A stretch of 64,000 nt of DNA from the NCBI RefSeq assembly GCF_900104155.1, contig NZ_FMYB01000007.1, positions 1 to 64,000 of the forward strand, read 5' to 3'. Positions 36,267-45,545 of this stretch are shown here, piece after piece. Within the stretch, counting starts at the first letter, position 1, and each line of letters opens with the position of its first letter. The notes under the pieces are model-generated. The model did no database searches. It was not told where the DNA came from and worked only from the letters and a program-made list of their open reading frames with translations. The stretch comes from Butyrivibrio sp. INlla16 (GTDB taxonomy: Bacteria > Bacillota > Clostridia > Lachnospirales > Lachnospiraceae). A program made the translations under genes and the position numbers.

Positions 36267-37225
36267 GCCGCATCATCCATCATTTCTTCGTATTCCTGAT
36301 CATAGATATCAAGACCTACATTAGGATTCTTTTTAACGCCTTCTTTATAAATTGTAGTCCAGTCATTTTTCATGGAAACCGGAATAAATCCCTGCTCTGC
36401 GCAGTCATCGTCTTAAGATTCTTAACCACAAACTCGCCGCCGGTAATAACCTTATCATCAGCTGTAAACTGGTATTTAAGGCCATCCTCGTCTCCCTGTC
36501 CGCTGGCTTCGATAGTTTCATCAGAACCGATAATCTGATTCATTGGAACCTTTAAGTTATTTCTAACTCCGCCCCTGACTATGAATCTGTCTGTTCCACT
36601 GACAACATAGACTGTAAAGTCATTTTCATTAAGAAAATCAATAACCTCCATCATCGGCTGATAGAAGGATTCTCCTCTTGTCATACCGTCGTATCCGGGA
36701 GCCGGCTGATTGCTGAATTCCTCAACATAATCCTGGAATTCATCCACAGTCATTCCGGCAAAAGCAGTTGAAATTGCTGTTCCGTGGTCAATATCCATTG
36801 TCTTAGGATATTCACCGTCCTGAATCCACTGAAGAATCTGTGCAGCAACATCTTTTTCAAAATCGGATGCCTTATCCTTATAATCGGGATCTTCAAGTAC
36901 TCTGTGAAGAAGAAAGGCTGTGATCAAAATAGATCGGATTTGTCTCGGAAAAGAGTGTTCCATCCAGATCAAATACGGCAATTCGTCTCTCAACAGGAAT
37001 ATAATCCGCACTGTTTTCATCAGTGATTGCACTCATATAATTTATAAGTGCTTCCTTCGCAGGTGCGGTATCTGTCCAGGATGCAAGGGCGTTGCCGGAA
37101 GAAGTATTCGTCTTAACCGCTCCGTTACTACCCTTTATAATACAGAAAGCTGCGATCAGAAAAATTACCGCAATTACAATTACTACTTTTAGATAGTTAA
37201 CCTCTGCATTTTTGTTTTCCATCAA
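36263..37225 (-). pseudogene. Broken membrane-anchored HAD-superfamily hydrolase
   Basis: Three reading frames make up one former gene. The first frame (37225 down to about 36930) has an N-terminal membrane anchor and HAD motif I (FDLDGTLFSETNPIYFD). The second continues the protein (ITAFLLHRVLEDPDYKD...YVVSGTDRFIVR, motif II) after a frameshift near 36930. The third resumes near 36400 with EQGFIPVSMKNDWTTIYKEG and stops at 36263. Relatives recalled from Clostridia have a GNSxGDxxM-type motif III/IV segment between the last two parts; it is missing, so a deletion accompanies the second shift. Two separate lesions argue for genuine decay rather than a sequencing error. Confidence 0.85.
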
Positions 37226-37330
37226 TATCTCCCCTTCATAAGTACTCAGATTTGTGTATTCATATACACTTTACATTATGCATTAATGAAATAAAAACCT
37301 GATAAACTACACATAAATATATGATTAAAA

Positions 37331-37834
37331 CTATCCTCTGTATTCGAGGCACATCATTGTGAGGTCATCAAATTGCTCCGCATCCCTGACAAAGGATCCA
37401 ATATCCGTGCGAACATTTTTCAGTAGTTCTTCCAAAGGAGCTTCCTGTTCTTTATTAAGTGCACCTATCATGCGTTTGATACCATACATATCTTCCACGT
37501 TATTCGTTGCTTCGGGCACCCCGTCTGTATAAAGGAAAATCCTGTCTCCCGGATTCATCTGAATAGTGTACTCTTTGTATTTCACGCCTTCCATTCCGCC
37601 AAGAACGAAGCCGTGTTTATCTTTGAAAATCTCAAAACTGCCACCCTTTCTCATAATCGCAGGATACTCATTACCGGCATTTCCGCAGGTAAGTATTCCG
37701 GTTGATATCTCCAGAATACCTAACCAGATAGTCACAAACATACCGGTGTTATTTTCCTTAGTAAGTCCATCATTGGTGAGGGTCAAAATCTCAGATACGG
37801 ATTTTCCCAGAATCGCAGTATTTTTCAAAATCAC
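37331..37834 (-). pseudogene. C-terminal fragment of a SpoIIE/RsbU-type PP2C phosphatase
   Basis: The frame of about 167 residues matches only the second half of a SpoIIE-type serine phosphatase domain: MFVTIWLGILEISTGILTCGNAGNEYPAI, LFLYTDGVPEATN-like RIFLYTDGVPEATNNVEDMYG and the final DDLTMMCLEYRG. The preceding sensor, membrane part and first metal-binding half are gone. The frame can only start from a GTG lacking a clear ribosome site. Upstream sequence switches abruptly to a perfect palindrome (37846-37870) and then to the terminator of the GH43 gene. It is probably a 5' deletion remnant, in line with the adjacent HAD pseudogene. Confidence 0.75.
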
Positions 37835-37845
37835 CTTGGATATTG

Positions 37846-37870
37846 TAATATTGATAGTATCAATATTACT
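37846..37870. repeat. Perfect 25-bp palindrome at the broken end of the phosphatase gene
   Basis: Arms GTAATATTGATA and TATCAATATTAC are perfect complements around a single central G. It lies exactly where homology to the phosphatase family stops. It could be an operator left from a lost gene or a deletion hotspot; no known regulator consensus was recognised. Confidence 0.7.
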
Positions 37871-37901
37871 ATCACAAATTTATCACACCACATGAAAAGA
37901 C

Positions 37902-37936
37902 TCTCAAAGGTAGATAAACGCTATACCCTTGGGAGC
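37902..37936 (-). terminator. Probable terminator of the GH43 gene
   Basis: A 12-bp stem with two non-Watson-Crick positions (CTCCCAAGGGTA with TACCTTTGAGAG on the minus strand) is followed by TCTTTTC, about 15 nt beyond the GH43 stop. Confidence 0.6.
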
Positions 37937-37950
37937 CTTCAATCATTTGC

Positions 37951-39000
37951 TCATTTTATGGCCGGTATTCCATCACACTTTGAAATAGTGTCTATGGAAC
38001 CGTCTTCGTTATACTTAAATTCCGCTACGCATACACTTCTGTGGAAAAGACTTCCCCCCAGTAGCTCTCCTGTGTGATAAAACAGGTACGAATGTCCCTT
38101 AAAGTCAGCAATTCCGGGATGATTTGTAAACACTCCGCCCTCTTCTGTCATCAGAACTCCGCCATATTTCCAGGGACCTGTCGGAGAATCCGAAGTCGAA
38201 TATGCCAGGTGCTCATTTTGCTGTCCCACACCGAAAGCAGCGTAAACCATGTAATAGAGGCCGTCTTTTTTATAAAACCAGGGGCCCTCACCATAGGAGG
38301 TTCCGGTATCATGACTGCCCTTTGCAAAGGCTTCCTCTGTCATGGGTATCTTCACAACTCCAACTTCCTTGTCGTAAGATATCATATCCTCATTAAGAAG
38401 AACATATCTAAGTTCAGGGTTGCCAAAATAAAGGTAGGCTTGTCCGTCATCATCGATGAAAACCGTAGGATCTATGTCGTTCCAATCTCCCTCATCAACA
38501 AGCGGATGGCCCAAATCCTTGAAAGGGCCTGCCGGATTGTCTGAAATTCCTACAGCTATTGCCATACTGCCGTTTCTCTTATGAACAGGACAATACAGAT
38601 AGAATTTACCGTTTCTCTCAATCGCCTGCGGAGCCCATGCCCTGTCGTCCGCCCAGGAGATATCCTCCAGAGAGAAAATGCATCCATGGTCCTCCCAGTT
38701 CACCATATCCTTGGTGGAAAAGCATCTCCAATCCCTCATAGTATAAAAATCATTTATCAGCTCATCCTCATCATGTGTCGTGTAGAGATAAAGAGTATCC
38801 CCATACACCATCGGAGCCGGATCGGCTGTATAAATATCCGTTATAATAGGATTTTTCCTGAAAGTAACTTCTTCACTCATTGCGTCATTCTCCTTACTTG
38901 CTTTTGTCCCAATATGATTGCTGAAAATGATTGCGCTTAGAAAAACAGCAGACGCTATTATTACAGCAACACATACAGTTTTCCTGTATACTGCATCCAT
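37951..39000 (-). CDS. Glycoside hydrolase family 43 enzyme, membrane-anchored or secreted
   Basis: An arabinosidase/xylosidase-type hydrolase of 349 residues acting on plant hemicellulose or arabinan outside the membrane. An N-terminal hydrophobic segment (residues about 9-28) has no obvious cleavage site and may stay as an anchor. The five-bladed propeller carries the GH43 triad: Asp in TADPAPMVYG, Asp in NDIDPTVFIDDDG and Glu in YGEGPWFYKK. No carbohydrate-binding module follows. The ATG follows AAGGAATT. Substrate specificity within GH43 cannot be read from sequence alone. Confidence 0.9.
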   Translation of the reverse strand: MDAVYRKTVCVAVIIASAVFLSAIIFSNHIGTKASKENDAMSEEVTFRKNPIITDIYTADPAPMVYGDTLYLYTTHDEDELINDFYTMRDWRCFSTKDMVNWEDHGCIFSLEDISWADDRAWAPQAIERNGKFYLYCPVHKRNGSMAIAVGISDNPAGPFKDLGHPLVDEGDWNDIDPTVFIDDDGQAYLYFGNPELRYVLLNEDMISYDKEVGVVKIPMTEEAFAKGSHDTGTSYGEGPWFYKKDGLYYMVYAAFGVGQQNEHLAYSTSDSPTGPWKYGGVLMTEEGGVFTNHPGIADFKGHSYLFYHTGELLGGSLFHRSVCVAEFKYNEDGSIDTISKCDGIPAIK

Positions 39001-39056
39001 AATTCCTTATGCTCCCTCTTTTTCCAAATGATTTATATGAATTATACAAATAAAAA

Positions 39057-39093
39057 GAGCAGCGCTCTATTCACTAATGAATATGTGCTGCTC
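39057..39093 (-). terminator. Terminator of the GlsB/YeaQ-type gene
   Basis: The stem GAGCAGC/GCTGCTC, with extra pairing ATTCACTAATGAAT in the loop, is followed on the minus strand by TTTTTATTTG. It lies about 20 nt beyond the stop codon. Confidence 0.75.
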
Positions 39094-39115
39094 AGATAGT
39101 GCGATTTTCTCAGGT

Positions 39116-39367
39116 TCAATCTTTATTGTCAGAACTGGAAAGCTTTCTTCCAATCCAGATGCAGATACATGCACCGATTGTTGAAATGATAAGGTTTCCT
39201 ATAAGTCCGCTTGCTGATAAGCCTGCAAGACCGAACACAAAACCACCAACGCATCCACCAACGATACCAAGAACAATATTCTTCACCATTCCTGATTTCT
39301 CATTCATGATGCTGCTTGCTATACAACCTTCTATTGCACCAAGTATAAGTCCTCTTAATAATCCCAT
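39116..39367 (-). CDS. GlsB/YeaQ/YmgE-type small stress-associated membrane protein
   Basis: An 83-residue, very hydrophobic, Gly-rich protein (GLLRGLILGAIEG..., then IVLGIVGGCVGGFVFGLAGL and LIGNLIISTIGACICIWIG) with three membrane segments, the pattern and length of the transglycosylase-associated (GlsB) family. The start was moved to the ATG at 39367, preceded by GAGGAG at 7 nt; a longer frame has no ribosome site. It probably contributes to envelope stress tolerance; its exact function is unknown in the whole family. It follows a 62-residue membrane protein gene by 53 nt and may be co-transcribed with it. Confidence 0.82.
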   Translation of the reverse strand: MGLLRGLILGAIEGCIASSIMNEKSGMVKNIVLGIVGGCVGGFVFGLAGLSASGLIGNLIISTIGACICIWIGRKLSSSDNKD

Positions 39368-39420
39368 TTTGGTTCTCCTCTCAAAATACTTTTTACATGC
39401 TAAACAATAATACCACACTT

Positions 39421-39609
39421 TTACTTTGATTCTTCATTTTTCTCACGGATCCTGCAGGATATTCCATTCACAACCTGAATTATCACAAGTCCGAATGCCA
39501 TGAGGTACAGCCATCTGCTCTTTCCAGCCACACACCAACTAATGCCCAGGATCAACTGAATTGCAGCAAGAAAAAATGAATATGTACTCTGTTTCCAAGT
39601 GATTGTCAT
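39421..39609 (-). CDS. Small membrane protein of unknown function
   Basis: A 62-residue protein with two hydrophobic helices (SFFLAAIQLILGISWCVAG and WLYLMAFGLVIIQVVNGI) and a charged C-terminal tail. The ATG at 39609 has an excellent AAAAAGGAGG 9 nt upstream, which supports real translation; the longer frame from 39645 is not preferred. No family was recognised. It is probably transcribed with the GlsB-type gene downstream, which suggests a shared envelope-stress role. Confidence 0.65.
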   Translation of the reverse strand: MTITWKQSTYSFFLAAIQLILGISWCVAGKSRWLYLMAFGLVIIQVVNGISCRIREKNEESK

Positions 39610-39780
39610 AAAATTTCGCCTCCTTTTTAATAAAACGAATGACAAACTTAGTTTTTCTTTGTTGATACTATTTTATTTGTAGTTTGGAGGAGAATACATA
39701 TCCATCATTGCGACATTATTGTTGTTATTTTTCGTTTATGGGGATTTATGAAAAAAAGTGGTGTTTGGCTTATAAAATTT

Positions 39781-39820
39781 CAGAGAGGCTGCCACACACA
39801 ATAGTGCAACAGCCTCTCTG
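39781..39820 (-). terminator. Terminator of the first secreted LRR gene
   Basis: An 11-bp perfect stem (CAGAGAGGCTG at 39781-39791 and CAGCCTCTCTG at 39810-39820) is followed on the minus strand by AAATTTTATAAG. The rest of the gap from 39646 to 39861 is AT-rich and shows nothing else. Confidence 0.8.
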
Positions 39821-39861
39821 AAGAGATATGATACATAGATACTATCATTAGTTGTAACAAA

Positions 39862-41004
39862 TTATTTTACTGTAGTTCCGCTTGAAGCCTGTTTTTTTAC
39901 TTGCTTAGAGAGTTTCTTCTTTGCATTCCCTTTGCATCCTGTAATCTTGACTGTTGTTTTCTTAGTCTTAAGCTTCTTGAAAGCGCCTTTTCCAATTGAA
40001 ACTTTACCCTTTGCATCAGTCTTAAGAATAATCGTCTTTGCTGATGAACCTTCAAAAGCTTTAGCAGCAATCTTTTTTACAGTTTTAGGAATAGTGATTT
40101 GTTTCGCACTACAATCCTTAAATGCTTTAGAGCCAATCTGTGTTACTTTTGCAGTTGATCCATCCGGAAGTGTTACATTCTCAGGAATAGTATACTTCTT
40201 TGCTTTTTTATTCGTAGGCTTAACGAATGTTGCTTCAGCTGTTCCATCATTTGCAATTGTAAATGTATATTCAGCAGCTGCCTGCGCATCCTGTACTGCT
40301 TCATTGGTTACCGGCAATTTAGGTATAACTTCGGTCTTCGTCTCACCACATACTGTGCATTTGTAGGTTTTTACGCCATCCTCAGTGTAGGTTGCTTTCT
40401 TTGTCTCTGTGCCCTCATCCCAGGTGTGGGTGTGTGGTTTGAATGCGATATAAAAATGAGCTGAAAATTGTATATTACCACCAGACTCTCTTCCTAATAA
40501 AAAAGTATTAAAGCTTATTGTTTTATCGGTAACTGAAGAAGGCTGAATAACTTCGTAATGCTCTTCTTCCATGTCAAAATTACAAATAATTCTTGCATCA
40601 TAAGCTTCTTCTTTTTTATTTAATGAGGGAATTGGTATTGTGAGTGTACCGTTGCATCTGCCCGGTGTGAAATCAGTGTTATAAAGATATATATTGGGAG
40701 CATACATATACAAATCATCATATCCTTCCGGCATACGTTGCTTTATTTCAGGCCATTCTTGTGGGGATAAATCGTCCCCATCTATTACAAGTTGCTGGAA
40801 ACCGCAAGTACATTGTTCAATTTGTTGATAGGTTATCGCAGTATCTGTCGAAAAATCAACCTTGAATTTTGTCCCTGTAGGTTCTTCTGCATCCATAGTA
40901 AATGTTGTTGCTGCCTTAGCAGTCAATGCTGGCATCAGAAATACACATGCAACAATCATCAATATAGCAAGACTAATAGACTCTATTCTTTTAATTGACT
41001 TCAT
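39862..41004 (-). CDS. Secreted leucine-rich-repeat surface protein, family member 1
   Basis: A 380-residue exported protein of unknown function. The signal peptide ends near LTAKAA (residues 1-32). An N-terminal domain of about 170 residues is followed by a short repeat HTHTWDEGTETKKATYTEDG with KCTVCGETKTEVIP, a module recurrent in secreted Clostridial proteins, with a CxxC pair. The last about 115 residues are BspA-type (LRR_5) repeats (ITIPKTVKKIAAKAF) ending in the lysine-rich module KGAFKKL...KGNAKKKLSKQVKKQ shared with six other proteins in the window. No LPXTG anchor is present; the basic tail may bind wall polymers. Fn3-like Ig modules of members 2-4 are absent. Confidence 0.82.
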   Translation of the reverse strand: MKSIKRIESISLAILMIVACVFLMPALTAKAATTFTMDAEEPTGTKFKVDFSTDTAITYQQIEQCTCGFQQLVIDGDDLSPQEWPEIKQRMPEGYDDLYMYAPNIYLYNTDFTPGRCNGTLTIPIPSLNKKEEAYDARIICNFDMEEEHYEVIQPSSVTDKTISFNTFLLGRESGGNIQFSAHFYIAFKPHTHTWDEGTETKKATYTEDGVKTYKCTVCGETKTEVIPKLPVTNEAVQDAQAAAEYTFTIANDGTAEATFVKPTNKKAKKYTIPENVTLPDGSTAKVTQIGSKAFKDCSAKQITIPKTVKKIAAKAFEGSSAKTIILKTDAKGKVSIGKGAFKKLKTKKTTVKITGCKGNAKKKLSKQVKKQASSGTTVK

Positions 41005-41107
41005 ATAAGTATTTTCCTTTCTTTAAACATGAATTTTTAAGGCTAAATTTCAAAAACATGCTATAAAATTGAGGAATATAATATATTATCAGAAAAAATT
41101 AAAAGTT

Positions 41108-42406
41108 TTATTTTACTGTTGTTCCGCTCGAAGCCTGTTTTTGGATGTTCTTTTTAAGATTTTGCTTAGGCTTTCCACTGCATCCTTTAATCTGTATTGT
41201 TGTGTTCTTAGCCTTCATCTTCTTAAATGCACCTTTACCAATTGAAACTTTAGCCTTTTTATCAGTCTTAATGATGATTTTCTTTGCTGATGATCCTTCA
41301 AAAGCCTTGGCACTAATCTTCTTTACAGATTTAGGAATAGTAATCTGAGTCGCATTGGAATCTTTAAAGGCTTTTGATCCAATTTGTGTAACTTTTGCTG
41401 TTGACCCGTCAGGAAGTGTTACGGTCTCAGGAACTTTAATCTTCTTTGCCTTTTTATTTGTAGTCGTCTTGTAAGTCGCAACTGTTGTTCCGTCAGCATT
41501 TGTTGTTACTTCATAACTTGCGCCTGTTTTTTCGTCCTTTACTTCTTCCTGCTTATATTCTTTCTTGTTAATAGTATATTCAAGTGTAAATGATCCTGTA
41601 TATGCGCCTATTCCTGTTATAGTAACAGTTGCTGTACCTGGTTCAATATTGTTCGTATAAGCAACAGTAAAATCCACATCCTTTGTAAGACCTGTAATTT
41701 TAACCTCAGGAGTAATGGCTGCACCAGTATAATCAGCAGTTGGAGGTGATAGTGTTGCTTTATCTTTTAGAGTTGCGATATCAATTGCCTTGCGTTCAAA
41801 TGTATATTTTGCAAGTATTCCACCTGTAACAGGTGTCTCTGTTTTATTTTTTGTAACACCATCTCCCACTGTTAATTTATCATATAGATCATCTTCTGCT
41901 CCATTCCACCAACTTGCATAAAAAGTAAAAGAAGCACCGGGATCCAAGTCAATAAGAAAGGTATTGGTGTAACCATTCAGGCATGGAAAAGCTACATATA
42001 CATCCTCATCAAATACATTTTTTCCTTTTGCCTTTAAGCCTTTAATATTCGTAAAGTTAGGCATCTGTGAATAAATATATGTTCCATCGTCATAGTTCTT
42101 AATTGTAACATTGTTTAATGTAATACTATCTGACGCTGAATCATACCCGATATTATTAAGGTCATTTTCATTTGTATGATGAAAATAAAACGCTGTATTG
42201 GGATCTGCTGCATATGTGCTTGCTGTTGCCGGGTCATCATAGAAATTGATCTTAACCCTCGCTCCCGTTTTCATTATAAAAACTTGCCATGGCGACGGCG
42301 ACGCGTCTGCATGAGCAATTATCTTTTCTGCCGACACTCCACCCAAAAATATTACGGATGCCATAAACATTGGCATTATTGCTTTATATAGTTTCTTCAT
42401 TGTCAT
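41108..42406 (-). CDS. Secreted Ig-like/LRR surface protein, family member 2
   Basis: A 432-residue exported protein. A signal peptide (to about residue 30) is followed by a unique domain of about 180 residues and an Ig-like module at about residues 225-280 (YTGAAITPEVKITGLTKDVDFTVAYTNNIEPGTATVTITGIGAYTG). BspA-type repeats (TQITIPKSVKKISAKAFEGSS) and the common lysine-rich end (SIGKGAFKKM...KQASSGTTVK) complete it. The C-terminal third is about 70-80% identical to member 1, pointing to a recent duplication. The ATG follows GGAGGG. It probably acts in adhesion or wall association. Confidence 0.82.
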   Translation of the reverse strand: MTMKKLYKAIMPMFMASVIFLGGVSAEKIIAHADASPSPWQVFIMKTGARVKINFYDDPATASTYAADPNTAFYFHHTNENDLNNIGYDSASDSITLNNVTIKNYDDGTYIYSQMPNFTNIKGLKAKGKNVFDEDVYVAFPCLNGYTNTFLIDLDPGASFTFYASWWNGAEDDLYDKLTVGDGVTKNKTETPVTGGILAKYTFERKAIDIATLKDKATLSPPTADYTGAAITPEVKITGLTKDVDFTVAYTNNIEPGTATVTITGIGAYTGSFTLEYTINKKEYKQEEVKDEKTGASYEVTTNADGTTVATYKTTTNKKAKKIKVPETVTLPDGSTAKVTQIGSKAFKDSNATQITIPKSVKKISAKAFEGSSAKKIIIKTDKKAKVSIGKGAFKKMKAKNTTIQIKGCSGKPKQNLKKNIQKQASSGTTVK

Positions 42407-42460
42407 AATATAATCCCTCCTATAAAAACACGCCAGTTATCTTTGCAAATCTAAGGAACC

Positions 42461-43693
42461 CTATTTTACCTTTGTTCCCTTTGATGATTGCTTTTGTACA
42501 TTTTTAATTAACTTAGCTTTTTCCTTCCCTTTACATCCTTTAATCTGAATTGTTATATTCTTAGCCTTCATGTTCTTGAATGCGCCTTTCCCAATAGAAA
42601 CATTTGGTTTTTTGTCTGTCTTAAGAATAATCTTTTTAGCTGATGATCCGGCAAAAGCTTTGGCATCAATCTTCTTTACTGTCGACGGAATAGTAATCTG
42701 CTCAGCCTTTGAACCTTTGAATGCCTTAGCTCCAATTCTAGTCACCTTTGCAGTTGTTCCGTTTGGAAGCTTGATTTCAGAAGGAATACTTATTTTCTTA
42801 GCCTTCTTATCTGTTGATTTTTTATAGGTAGCAATGGTAGTTCCATCGGCTTCTGTATTAACCTCATAATCTGCACCCGATTCCTGATCAGACACTTCCT
42901 CATCTTTATATTGTTTTTGTTTTATTGTAAAGGTCAGATCAATTGTCCCTTTATAAGATCCAATACCGGTGATGGTAACTGTAGCTGTTCCGGGTTCAAT
43001 ATTATTTTTATATGTCACAGTGTAATCACGATCTTTTACCAGACCTTCTATAGTAACATCAGGTGTTATAGGACTTCCTGTGTAATCAAATTCTGTTGCC
43101 GAAAGTGTGGCTTTCTTTCCGCTGATATCTTCAGTCTTTTTAATCTGGAAGAAAATCTCACCAGTAAGGTAATATCCTGCATTGCCTCTTGCCGCTAATA
43201 CAACGTCTATCGTTGAACTATTTTTAGTAGAGCTTACTGCTTTCACTCTGTCTGCGTTTTCATAAGCAGGTGGTTCAATGTAATCAAAAACGCGAGTCAA
43301 TGAAGCAGAATCATAGCCATCAGGAATCGGAAATGTTATTCTGACAGTCATGTATCTTTCAGTCCATTTTTGAGATGTAAAAGTCTCTAAATTACACCCA
43401 AGCGCAAACAAATCATATCCCTCATCCGCATGCTCCTTTGCTTCCTGATACCACATACCATCTTCCTCAGACAGTTTCCAAAATCTGAATTCTATGGTAT
43501 CAAGCTCGTTATAAGTATCAAATGCATCTGCCTCACTAAATACAAGTTTTGCTTTATCATTTGTCTTTTCGGAGTTCTTATCTCTGACAACTACCTCAAC
43601 CTCAGTCGCAGCACGCGCAACCACCCCAGGCATTAAGCAAGCCACCATCGCAGCGCATAAAATTAAGCTTCCTACTCTTCTCATAAACCTCAT
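42461..43693 (-). CDS. Secreted Ig-like/LRR surface protein, family member 3
   Basis: A 410-residue exported protein with signal peptide (cut near VVARAA), a unique N-terminal domain, an Ig-like module (YTGSPITPDVTIEGLVKDRDYTVTYKNNIEPGTATVTITGIGSYKG), BspA-type repeats and the lysine-rich C terminus (SIGKGAFKNM...KQSSKGTKVK). It lies 54 nt from member 2 in the same direction and is probably co-transcribed with it. The N-terminal domain differs from those of its neighbours, so each paralogue may recognise a different partner. Confidence 0.82.
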   Translation of the reverse strand: MRFMRRVGSLILCAAMVACLMPGVVARAATEVEVVVRDKNSEKTNDKAKLVFSEADAFDTYNELDTIEFRFWKLSEEDGMWYQEAKEHADEGYDLFALGCNLETFTSQKWTERYMTVRITFPIPDGYDSASLTRVFDYIEPPAYENADRVKAVSSTKNSSTIDVVLAARGNAGYYLTGEIFFQIKKTEDISGKKATLSATEFDYTGSPITPDVTIEGLVKDRDYTVTYKNNIEPGTATVTITGIGSYKGTIDLTFTIKQKQYKDEEVSDQESGADYEVNTEADGTTIATYKKSTDKKAKKISIPSEIKLPNGTTAKVTRIGAKAFKGSKAEQITIPSTVKKIDAKAFAGSSAKKIILKTDKKPNVSIGKGAFKNMKAKNITIQIKGCKGKEKAKLIKNVQKQSSKGTKVK

Positions 43694-43963
43694 AAACGCA
43701 CCTCTCTTTCAATTAAACACCCTATTTAAATCAACATTTAAGTTATTTTCTTTATCAAAAATCCATAGCTTTTTTCACAGATGAATTCATAATTTTATTT
43801 TGACATTTACTATAGCCTAATCAATACAAGAAGGTAAATTGTCAATGACTTCAGTCTTGTCACGAAACGTGCCAAACCATTTTATAAAAATATTATTATT
43901 AAATTACCGTCAATTAAGAATAATCAATTTTTAAATCACTAAGACTGTTTCCACTTATAGAAA

Positions 43964-43991
43964 AGAACAAGCAGGCACATGCCTGCTTGTT
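43964..43991 (-). terminator. Terminator of family member 4
   Basis: A perfect 12-bp stem (GAACAAGCAGGC and its complement) with a 4-nt loop, followed on the minus strand by TTTTC. The remaining part of the 309-nt gap (43694-43963) is strongly AT-rich and contains the promoter region of members 3 and 2; no clear operator was seen. Confidence 0.85.
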
Positions 43992-44002
43992 CCAATAATT
44001 GA

Positions 44003-45271
44003 TTATTTAACCTTCGTACCCTTAGGTGCCTGTTTCTTAATCTTCTTTACTAGCTTATCTTTTGCTTTACCTTTGCATCCTTTTATAACAATCTGTACAT
44101 TCTTGGCTTTCATATTCTTGAAAGCACCTTTTCCAATTGATATATTTCCCTTCTTATCGGTCTTAATTATAATCTTCTTTGCCTCAGATCCTGCAAAAGC
44201 TTTACTACTGATCTTAGTTACTGTGCTTGGTATTGTAATCTGTTTAGCTTTGGAACCTTTAAATGCGTTTGCATCTATTTGGGTAACTTTAGCTGTTGTT
44301 CCGTCAGGAAGAGTTATACTTGAAGGAATTGTAATCTTTTTCGATTTCTTATTTGTTGGTCCTGTATAAATTGCGGTTGTATTACCATTTGCATCTGTAT
44401 TAAGGATGTAGTTTGCTCCACCCGTTTCATCGACATATTCTGAATTACTGTATTCCTTAGCTTTTATCTTAAATGTTTTTGTTATTTTACCTTTATAAGC
44501 TCCTATTCCGGTAATAGTAACCGTGCCTTCACCAACCTCTATATTGTTTGAATATTCAACTTTGAAATCAACATCCTTAGTCAGTCCTTCAATTTTAACC
44601 TCAGGAGTAATGGGACTACCTGTGTAGGTGAACTCTTCAGCTGAAAGAACAGCTGTCTTTTGACTAATATCTTGAGTCTTCTTCATCTCAAGAAGTAACT
44701 CGTCCTTAAGTCCCCATACCTTAGGATCTGCATTAGTATTTTGCCCTTGTACACCCAAATCTGCTGATATTGTGACAGTTGTATCTGTATAACTTATACA
44801 ATTAACCTTTTGTATACTTTCTTCATCTAAATTGTGCTGATATATTCTTTTAACTGTTGCAGGACTATATCCCTCGGGAACCTTAAATGTTATATCTGCC
44901 TGAATAACATCACTTTGGTTCCAACTTGCTGCAGTAAAATTTATAAACCACATATTACACTCAAATGTATCATATCCCTCGTCAACAACTACTCCTGCTA
45001 AACTATATACATCTCCTTCAGCCACGGTGCAATTTTGTATTACAATTCCATCCTCAGGAGTATATGTATCATAGGGCTTATTGTTATTTTTTAACACAAC
45101 ATTTGCTTCACCAAACGACCCTTCAGAAATAATATTTCCATTATCATCAAACAGAATAAGAGTTACCGCAGCTTTAAAATCTGTAGCTGCTTTCGCTGAT
45201 CCCATAGGCAACAAGCATGAACATAGTGCCATACATATCAGAATGGATAAAACTTTCTTTATTTTTCTCAT
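44003..45271 (-). CDS. Secreted Ig-like/LRR surface protein, family member 4
   Basis: A 422-residue exported protein with the same layout as member 3: signal peptide (cut near GSAKAA), unique N-terminal domain of about 180 residues, Ig-like module (YTGSPITPEVKIEGLTKDVDFKVEYSNNIEVGEGTVTITGIGAYKG), BspA-type repeats and the lysine-rich end (SIGKGAFKNM...KQAPKGTKVK). The ATG at 45271 is preceded by AGGAGG; the longer frame from a GTG three codons upstream would overlap the ribosome site. It has its own terminator. It closes the first cluster of the family. Confidence 0.82.
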   Translation of the reverse strand: MRKIKKVLSILICMALCSCLLPMGSAKAATDFKAAVTLILFDDNGNIISEGSFGEANVVLKNNNKPYDTYTPEDGIVIQNCTVAEGDVYSLAGVVVDEGYDTFECNMWFINFTAASWNQSDVIQADITFKVPEGYSPATVKRIYQHNLDEESIQKVNCISYTDTTVTISADLGVQGQNTNADPKVWGLKDELLLEMKKTQDISQKTAVLSAEEFTYTGSPITPEVKIEGLTKDVDFKVEYSNNIEVGEGTVTITGIGAYKGKITKTFKIKAKEYSNSEYVDETGGANYILNTDANGNTTAIYTGPTNKKSKKITIPSSITLPDGTTAKVTQIDANAFKGSKAKQITIPSTVTKISSKAFAGSEAKKIIIKTDKKGNISIGKGAFKNMKAKNVQIVIKGCKGKAKDKLVKKIKKQAPKGTKVK

Positions 45272-45545
45272 TAAACCCACCTCCTAAGTAACATTAGTAT
45301 CAACCTTATTCCCATTATAAAACACGCCCAGCATCAGATGAGCGTGTTAATCGTTTTTTAAGCAAAAGGTTATATATAGTTTTTTATTTAAAATAATGTG
45401 CCAACACTAACACAGTATATATTCCGCAGCATTCAAGTTCTCTGCGACTAATCAGCTACTAAATATATTTGGTTTTATCAAGAACTTCTTCAAGTTAGTG
45501 ACAACAAATTTCATATGCAATAAATAAACAAGAAATACCGATTTT

